Shown in pieces: positions 5,260 through 9,524 of a DNA stretch of 9,524 bases. The position numbers and the translations under genes were made by a program. Within the stretch, counting starts at the first letter, position 1, and every line of letters begins with the position of its first letter. The DNA is from an uncultured Oscillibacter sp. (lineage in GTDB: Bacteria; Bacillota; Clostridia; Oscillospirales; Oscillospiraceae): contig URXS01000074.1 in the NCBI GenBank assembly GCA_900551885.1, positions 1 to 9,524 of the forward strand, read 5' to 3'. The notes beneath the pieces are model-generated. The model ran no database searches. It was given only the letters and a program-made list of their open reading frames with translations, and was not told where the DNA came from.

Positions 5260-6732
5260 TCAGAGGGCCGGCTTTGCGGGGCGTGTCGGCAGCTTTCTTC
5301 TCCAGATGGAGGGAGCGAACAGCAGCAGCATAGGGAAGATCTCCAGCCGGCCTGCCAGCATGTCAAAGGACAGCAGAAGCTTGGACCAGGGGGAGAAATC
5401 CGCAAAATTCCCCATGGGGCCCACCAGCTCCAAGCCCGGCCCGATGTTGTTCAGGCAGGAGGCCACAGCGGTGAAGGTGGTGATCAGGTCAAAATGCTCC
5501 AGGGACAGCAAAAGGCAGGACAGGGTAAACACCAGCAGGTACATGGTGAGGAACAGGTGCACCCCCCGTACATTCCGCTCTGGCAGGGTCTTGCCCTCGA
5601 ATCGGATGGTGGACACCGCGTTGGGGTGCAGCATCCGCCGCATCTCGCCCATGGCAGCACGTACCAGAATCACCAGCCGGGCCACCTTGATACCGCCGCC
5701 GGTGGACCCGGCACAGGCGCCAATGAACATCAGCGTCACCAGAATCGCCTTGGAAAAGGTGGGCCAGGTGTTGAAGTCCACCGTGGCGTAGCCGGTGGTG
5801 GTGATAATGGAGGAGACCTGGAAAAAGGCGTGGCGCAGACTGGTACCCACAGACTCATACAGGTGCATGATATTGATGGTGATGGCACCCACCGCCACCG
5901 CCACAATGATCAGGTAGGTCCGCAGTTCCTCGGAGCCCAGTGCCTCCCGGAACTTCCGAGTCAGTAAGAAGTAATACAGGTTGAAGTTAATACCGAACAG
6001 CAGCATGAAAATGCCGATGACTACGTCAAAATAGGGGTTGTTGTAGGCACCCACGCTGAGGTTGCGACTGCTGAAGCCGCCCGTGCCAGCGGAGCCGAAG
6101 GAGTGGATGCAGGCATCGAAAAGAGACATCCCACCCGCCAGCAGCAGCAAGATCTCCACAACGGTGATCACCAGGTAGATGCCGTAGAGGATCTTGGCGC
6201 TGTCGCTCATGCGGCTGACCAACTTGCCCACAGAGGGGCCGGGCACCTCCGCCCGCAGCAGATGCATCCCGTGGCCGTCCCCGCTCATGGGGACGATGGC
6301 CATGACGAACACCAGCACGCCCATGCCGCCCACCCAGTGGGTGAAGCTGCGCCAGAAGAGGATGCCCCGGTCCAGACTCTCCACTTCCCGTAGAATACTG
6401 GCGCCGGTGGTAGTGAAGCCGGAGACCGTCTCAAAAAAGCAATCCACATAGCTCTCCATGGAGCCGGATAGGTAAAAGGGCAACGCACCGAACAAAGAGA
6501 CCGCAATCCAGGCCAGGGCCACCACCGCCAGGCCATCCCTGGCATAGAGCGCCGCCCGCTGGGGACGCCGCAGCCCGAAAAGAGCCCCAAACAGGGCCAG
6601 CAAGCCCATGGGGATCAGGAATGGCAGCGCCGATTCGCCATACCACAGGCCCACCACCATAGGCAGCGCCAGCAGCGCTGCCTCCATCAGCAGAATTCTG
6701 CCGAGGATGAAACAAATCATTCGATAATTCAA
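5260..6732 (-). CDS. trkH: TrkH/KtrB-type potassium channel subunit
   Basis: A 490-residue inner-membrane protein, the ion-conducting subunit of a Trk/Ktr K+ uptake system. Four pseudo-repeats of membrane helix, pore loop, helix are visible through their filter loops: SGFTTTGAS (104-112), GSAGTGGFS (213-221), TTTGYATVD (311-319) and CLNNIGPGL (426-434). GACAGSTGGGIK (338-349) matches the intramembrane gate loop after the third filter, and GRLEIFP (461-467) is the conserved C-terminal stretch before the last helix. Translation appears to start at TTG 6732, 21 bases after the trkA stop, with AAAGG about 10 bases upstream; the in-frame ATG at 6720 has no ribosome site and would shorten the N terminus by four residues. 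It works with the TrkA protein encoded just upstream, which binds its cytoplasmic face. trkH versus ktrB is a naming choice; the two-RCK partner favours trkH. Confidence 0.93.
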   Translation of the reverse strand: MNYRMICFILGRILLMEAALLALPMVVGLWYGESALPFLIPMGLLALFGALFGLRRPQRAALYARDGLAVVALAWIAVSLFGALPFYLSGSMESYVDCFFETVSGFTTTGASILREVESLDRGILFWRSFTHWVGGMGVLVFVMAIVPMSGDGHGMHLLRAEVPGPSVGKLVSRMSDSAKILYGIYLVITVVEILLLLAGGMSLFDACIHSFGSAGTGGFSSRNLSVGAYNNPYFDVVIGIFMLLFGINFNLYYFLLTRKFREALGSEELRTYLIIVAVAVGAITINIMHLYESVGTSLRHAFFQVSSIITTTGYATVDFNTWPTFSKAILVTLMFIGACAGSTGGGIKVARLVILVRAAMGEMRRMLHPNAVSTIRFEGKTLPERNVRGVHLFLTMYLLVFTLSCLLLSLEHFDLITTFTAVASCLNNIGPGLELVGPMGNFADFSPWSKLLLSFDMLAGRLEIFPMLLLFAPSIWRRKLPTRPAKPAL

Positions 6733-6753
6733 GGTTCGCCCGCCTTTCCCGCC

Positions 6754-8115
6754 TTACTGCAGGATATCCCGGATGTCCTGCAGCCGGGTATCGGTCGTGA
6801 CCACGATCACGTCGTCGTTGAGATGCAGGGCGTCTTCGCCGGAGGGGATGACGATCTTTCCGTTTTGCCGCACGATGCCCGCCAGCAGCAGACCGCTCTT
6901 CAGGTTCAGGTCCTTCAGAGGAACGTTGACAAAGGGCACTTCCGCCGTGACGGTGAACTCCATGGCCTCCACCTTTCCCTCCACGATCCGGTGCAGAGTC
7001 TTCAGTTTGGTACCGGAGGCATTCTCCATAGCCTTGACATACTGCAAAATCAGCTCTGTGGTCACCGATCCTGCCGAAACCACGCTGTCGATCATGCTCT
7101 CATTGGACACCAGATCCATCAGGGACTTGCGGTTGATCTTGGCCACCACCTTGCAGTTGCTGGTCTGCCTGGCGGCGCTCATGGCCATGAGGATGTTGGC
7201 CTCGTCGATACCGGTGATGGCCACGAAGGCGTCCGCCTGTTCCAACCCCTCCTCGTGGAGCAGCTCATTGTCGGTACCGTCACCCACAATCACCAACGCC
7301 TTTGGCAGCAGTTCCCCCATATGGACACAGCGTTGCTCATCCCGGTCGATGATCTTCACGGACATCCCCATCTCGATCAACCCGGAAGCCAGATAATAGC
7401 AGATCTTGCTGGCGCCCACGATGATCACGGAGGTGGCCCGGCGGCGGAACACCCCCAGGTGCCGGAAGAACTGTTCCAGCTCATAGGGAGACGAGGTCAG
7501 GTTGATCTTGTCTCCCGCCCGCAGCACAAAGTCGCCGGAGGGGATGATGGTCTCCTCCCGCCGGCTGACGGCACAGATCAGCACCCGGACCTTTAGGTTC
7601 CGATACAGATCTGACAAGCGCACCCCATCCAGGGCGCTGTGCTCCGGTAGGCGGTACTCCACCAACTCCAGCCGCCCCTTGGAAAAGGACTCCAGCTTCA
7701 TGGCGTTGGGGAACCGCAGCACCCGGGCGATCTCCCGGGCAGTGGCCTTCTCCGGATTGATGGCCATGGAAAGTCCCAGCTCACTGCGCATGAAGCGGAG
7801 CTGCTTTTCATATTCCGGGTTGCGGATCCGGGCGATGGTGTGGTGCACGCCCAGCTTCTTGGCCACCAGGCAGGCCAGAATATTGATCTCATCGCTGGAG
7901 GTGGTGGCGATCAGCAGATTGGCATGGGCCACATCCGCCTCCATCTGCACCTGATAGCTGGCGCCGTTGCCACACACCCCCATCACATCGTATACGTTGA
8001 TAATGTTTTCCACCAACTGGTCATCTTCGTCAATCACGGTGACCTTGTTGTCCACCGAAAGCTGCTTGGTCAGCGCCAGGCCCACCTTGCCGATGCCCAC
8101 GATGACAATTTTCAT
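6754..8115 (-). CDS. trkA: TrkA, cytoplasmic gating subunit of the K+ uptake system (two RCK domains)
   Basis: A 453-residue peripheral protein that forms a ring under TrkH and gates it in response to nucleotides. It contains two RCK units in tandem. The first Rossmann fold begins at residue 3 with GIGKVG (7-12) and the acidic VIDEDD (27-32); its RCK_C part lies at roughly 140-220 and contains SGDFVLRAGDKI (193-204). The second Rossmann fold starts near 229 but has GASKIC (234-239) where the GxGxxG loop is expected, so nucleotide binding there may differ; its acidic IIDRDE (255-260) and GDGTD (278-282) remain. The second RCK_C covers about 370-453. A double-RCK architecture is the TrkA form, unlike single-RCK KtrA. 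ATG 8115 has a weak GAGG/GGAG site 4-8 bases upstream. RCK_C domains of relatives bind c-di-AMP, which is possible but not shown here. Confidence 0.94.
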   Translation of the reverse strand: MKIVIVGIGKVGLALTKQLSVDNKVTVIDEDDQLVENIINVYDVMGVCGNGASYQVQMEADVAHANLLIATTSSDEINILACLVAKKLGVHHTIARIRNPEYEKQLRFMRSELGLSMAINPEKATAREIARVLRFPNAMKLESFSKGRLELVEYRLPEHSALDGVRLSDLYRNLKVRVLICAVSRREETIIPSGDFVLRAGDKINLTSSPYELEQFFRHLGVFRRRATSVIIVGASKICYYLASGLIEMGMSVKIIDRDEQRCVHMGELLPKALVIVGDGTDNELLHEEGLEQADAFVAITGIDEANILMAMSAARQTSNCKVVAKINRKSLMDLVSNESMIDSVVSAGSVTTELILQYVKAMENASGTKLKTLHRIVEGKVEAMEFTVTAEVPFVNVPLKDLNLKSGLLLAGIVRQNGKIVIPSGEDALHLNDDVIVVTTDTRLQDIRDILQ

Positions 8116-8147
8116 CTCTCCGCCTCATTCCCTCATCACAATGCCCG

Positions 8148-8169
8148 CCGCGGCCGCCGGCCGCCGCGG
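8148..8169 (-). other. GC-rich hairpin in the trkAH leader
   Basis: CCGCGGC (8148-8154) and GCCGCGG (8163-8169) form a 7-bp all-GC stem with an 8-base GC-rich loop, 33 bases before the trkA start codon. There is no T tract on either strand, so it is not a simple terminator. It could slow transcription, protect the mRNA or limit access to the weak ribosome site. Confidence 0.4.
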
Positions 8170-8194
8170 AAAACGCCCAATGGGCTTACGTTGA

Positions 8195-8223
8195 ATTATA
8201 GCGAACCTTCCCACAAAAGGAAA
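8195..8223 (-). promoter_or_regulatory. Probable promoter of trkAH
   Basis: A perfect -10 TATAAT lies on the minus strand at 8200-8195. The best -35 at 17 bp is only TTTCCT (8223-8218), which may mean an activator is needed or that the promoter is moderate. Transcription would start near 8188, giving a leader of about 73 bases that contains the GC-rich hairpin. Confidence 0.45.
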
Positions 8224-8313
8224 TAGTTTTTTTCATGCTTGACGAAATAATAACGGCTACGCCAGCGGATTCTGGTTAAAATTTCCTTTTTTCTGTCGCC
8301 CGCCAAATTTTTC

Positions 8314-8342
8314 TTGACAAACCGGTCTTCTTCACATACAAT
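8314..8342 (+). promoter_or_regulatory. Promoter of acpP-accB-accC
   Basis: A perfect -35 TTGACA (8314-8319) and -10 TACAAT (8337-8342) are separated by exactly 17 bp, a strong sigma-A promoter suited to the highly expressed acyl carrier protein. Transcription would start near 8349, giving a leader of about 67 bases. The rest of the 300-base gap back to trkA holds only the trkA promoter and its GC-rich hairpin; no RNA gene or small coding frame is supported there. Confidence 0.75.
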
Positions 8343-8362
8343 GGGCAACAGTTATTTTAGTT

Positions 8363-8386
8363 AAATAATTTTAATTAAAATAATTT
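8363..8386. promoter_or_regulatory. AT-only inverted repeat downstream of the acpP promoter, possible operator
   Basis: The 14-bp core (8368-8381) is a perfect palindrome, ATTTTAATTAAAAT; with one mismatched pair the symmetry extends to 24 bp (8363-8386). It lies about 15-38 bases past the predicted start point, where a bound repressor would block transcription. Fatty-acid genes of Firmicutes are often controlled by FabT (MarR family) or FapR, but this sequence does not clearly match either consensus. AT-rich DNA makes chance symmetry more likely. Confidence 0.3.
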
Positions 8387-8415
8387 TCATATTTTGTCAT
8401 ATAAGGAGAACCACT

Positions 8416-8646
8416 ATGGAATTCGAAAAAGTACGGGACATTATCGTGGATACCCTGGGCTGCGATGCCGAGCAGGTGACTCCGGAGGCCTCTCTGGCCG
8501 ACGATCTGGGTGCCGACTCTCTGTCTTCCGTGGAGCTGGTGATGGCACTGGAGGAGGCCTCCGGCATTAAAATCGACGACAACGACGTGGCCAACTTCAA
8601 GACCGTGAACGACATTCTCACCTACCTCAGCAGCCACAAAGAGTAA
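8416..8646 (+). CDS. acpP: Acyl carrier protein
   Basis: A 76-residue acidic four-helix protein of typical length that carries growing fatty acyl chains on a phosphopantetheine arm. The attachment site is Ser35 in LGADSLSSVELVMALEE, the ACP signature at the start of helix II. ATG 8416 follows AAGGAG (8403-8408) with a good spacing of 7. Head of the unit acpP-accB-accC under a strong promoter, tying the carrier to the carboxylase that makes malonyl-CoA. Housekeeping function is very likely. Confidence 0.96.
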   Translation: MEFEKVRDIIVDTLGCDAEQVTPEASLADDLGADSLSSVELVMALEEASGIKIDDNDVANFKTVNDILTYLSSHKE

Positions 8647-8652
8647 TCCTTT

Positions 8653-8679
8653 GCCCGCCGGGGGATTCCTCCGGCGGGC
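8653..8679 (+). other. Intercistronic hairpin between acpP and accB
   Basis: A 12-bp stem (8653-8664 with 8668-8679, one G-T pair, loop ATT) begins seven bases after the acpP stop. No T tract follows, so it is not a full intrinsic terminator. It may protect the acpP 3' end or reduce read-through so that acpP mRNA exceeds accB-accC mRNA. Confidence 0.55.
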
Positions 8680-8705
8680 CACTTTCCGTGGAGAAAGGAA
8701 GCACC

Positions 8706-9140
8706 ATGACCAATCAAGAAATTTTTGACCTGATGGACCGCTTTGAGCGCGGCACGCTCCAGAGCCTGAAGCTGTCTCAAGAGGGTTTTTCTATAGAGCT
8801 GAACCGGGCAGTCCCCGCTCCCGCGGCGCCGACTATCTTCACCGCTCCGGCTGTTCCTGCACCTGCACCGGTCGCGGCCTCTGCTCCCGCCCGGGAGGAG
8901 GGTCCTTCCGTCACCGCTCCCCTGGTGGGCACCTTCTACACTGCACCGGCGCCGGATCAGGCACCCTTCGTGGCGGTGGGAGACCGGGTGAAGAAGGGCC
9001 AGACCGTCTGTCTCATCGAGGCCATGAAGATGATGAGCGAGGTCCCCGCCCCCTGTGACTGCGTTATCGAGGAGATTCTCAAGGACAGCGGCGATCTGGT
9101 GTCCTTTGGGGAGCCTCTGATCCGTTACAAGCCATGCTGA
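8706..9140 (+). CDS. accB: Biotin carboxyl carrier protein of acetyl-CoA carboxylase
   Basis: A 144-residue protein that carries the carboxyl group from biotin carboxylase to the carboxyltransferase in malonyl-CoA synthesis. An N-terminal helix region (1-34) is followed by an Ala-Pro linker (36-63) and the biotinyl domain (about 68-144), with APLVGTFY (71-78) and the biotin site EAMKM, in which Lys108 is the biotinylated residue. ATG 8706 is preferred over GTG 8688 because AAAGGA lies 6 bases before it and family members start with a similar short helix. It shares the acpP transcript and overlaps accC by 7 bases, a sign of coupled translation. Confidence 0.95.
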   Translation: MTNQEIFDLMDRFERGTLQSLKLSQEGFSIELNRAVPAPAAPTIFTAPAVPAPAPVAASAPAREEGPSVTAPLVGTFYTAPAPDQAPFVAVGDRVKKGQTVCLIEAMKMMSEVPAPCDCVIEEILKDSGDLVSFGEPLIRYKPC

Positions 9141-9524
9141 AGCGGGTATTGATCGCCAACCGGGGCGAGATCGCCCTGCGGGTGCTGCGGACCTGCCGGG
9201 AGCTGGGCATCGAGACGGTGGCCGTCTACTCCCAGGCGGACGCGGAGGCCCTCCACGTTCAACTGGCGGGGCAGGCGGTGTGTATCGGCTCCGCCAAAGC
9301 GGCGGAGAGCTATCTCAACCAAAGCGCCCTGCTGACGGTGGCCAAGGCCACCGGCTGCGACGGCGTCCACCCGGGTTATGGCTTCTTGTCTGAAAATGCC
9401 GATTTTGCCGACGCCTGCGCTGCCGAGGGGCTGACCTTCATCGGCCCCTCCGGGGACGCCATCCGCAAGGCCGGCTCCAAATCCGCCGCCCGGGACCTGA
9501 TGCGCGCCGCCGGTGTACCGGTGA
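9134..9524 (+). CDS. accC: Biotin carboxylase subunit of acetyl-CoA carboxylase, N-terminal part (runs off the window)
   Basis: The first 130 residues of the ATP-grasp enzyme that carboxylates biotin on AccB. The start MLKRVLIANRGEIALRVLR is the family hallmark, followed by VAVYSQADAEALHV (30-43), HPGYGFLSENADFA (76-89) and FIGPSGDAIRKAGSKSAAR (98-116), all part of the biotin carboxylase N-terminal domain and the start of the ATP-grasp region. ATG 9134 lies inside the accB end (ATGCTGA, 7-base overlap) and has no strong ribosome site of its own, so translation is likely coupled to accB. Being next to a separate accB makes AccC more likely than pyruvate or propionyl-CoA carboxylase. accD and accA would be expected further downstream. 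Confidence 0.93.
   Translation, partial: MLKRVLIANRGEIALRVLRTCRELGIETVAVYSQADAEALHVQLAGQAVCIGSAKAAESYLNQSALLTVAKATGCDGVHPGYGFLSENADFADACAAEGLTFIGPSGDAIRKAGSKSAARDLMRAAGVPV

Noticed and set aside
5056..5967. A 303-codon open frame on the plus strand
   Set aside because: It overlaps the end of the DeoR-family gene and is antisense to trkH, has no ribosome site, and runs across both terminator palindromes.
8116..8300. c-di-AMP (ydaO-type) riboswitch before trkAH
   Set aside because: Such elements often precede K+ transporters, but the predicted leader is only about 73 bases and I see none of the conserved blocks or the multi-helix fold.
1..9524. CRISPR arrays, insertion sequences, integrase or attachment sites
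   Set aside because: No repeat-spacer pattern, transposase, integrase or long direct repeat was seen.

Overview
The window looks like chromosomal DNA from a fairly GC-rich, low-oxygen Firmicute, most likely a gut-type Clostridia of the Oscillospiraceae (Flavonifractor/Lawsonibacter/Oscillibacter-like). This is an inference from the GC-rich third codon positions, AGGAGG-type ribosome binding sites, sigma-A type promoters set in AT-rich intergenic DNA, a Tet(M)-like translation GTPase, a TrkAH potassium system and an acpP-accB-accC fatty-acid start. No rRNA, tRNA, CRISPR, IS element or integrase is visible.

Layout. (1) 1-431, minus: the N-terminal 143 residues of a Tet(M)/EF-G-like GTPase, with its own extended -10 promoter. 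(2) 547-4150, minus: a compact three-gene operon read in the order type II (archaeal-type) glyceraldehyde-3-phosphate dehydrogenase, archaeal-type phosphoglycerate kinase, LarA-family nickel-pincer racemase. It ends in a strong terminator. (3) 4151-4387: a very AT-rich divergent control region with a promoter facing each way. (4) 4388-5143, plus: a DeoR-family sugar-phosphate-sensing repressor, divergent from the operon. (5) 5153-5230: two perfect palindromes between convergent genes, acting as terminators. (6) 5260-8115, minus: trkA-trkH, a K+ uptake system. (7) 8116-8415: a second divergent control region. (8) 8416-9524, plus: acpP, accB and the start of accC, the entry to fatty-acid synthesis.

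The part worth attention is the DeoR / GAPDH-II / PGK / LarA locus. GAPDH-II and the PGK both resemble archaeal enzymes. Together they would oxidise an aldehyde phosphate to an acyl phosphate and then recover ATP, leaving a phosphorylated 2-hydroxy acid. A LarA-family enzyme inverts the C2 carbon of 2-hydroxy acids. The PGK keeps most 3-phosphoglycerate-binding residues but lacks the arginine of the usual H-x-G-R-P loop. The GAPDH has Asp where archaeal enzymes usually carry a lysine linked to NADP use. A specialised, sugar-phosphate-induced catabolic module, separate from housekeeping glycolysis, is a reasonable hypothesis, but its substrate cannot be read from the sequence. The Trk and Acc genes are ordinary housekeeping genes.
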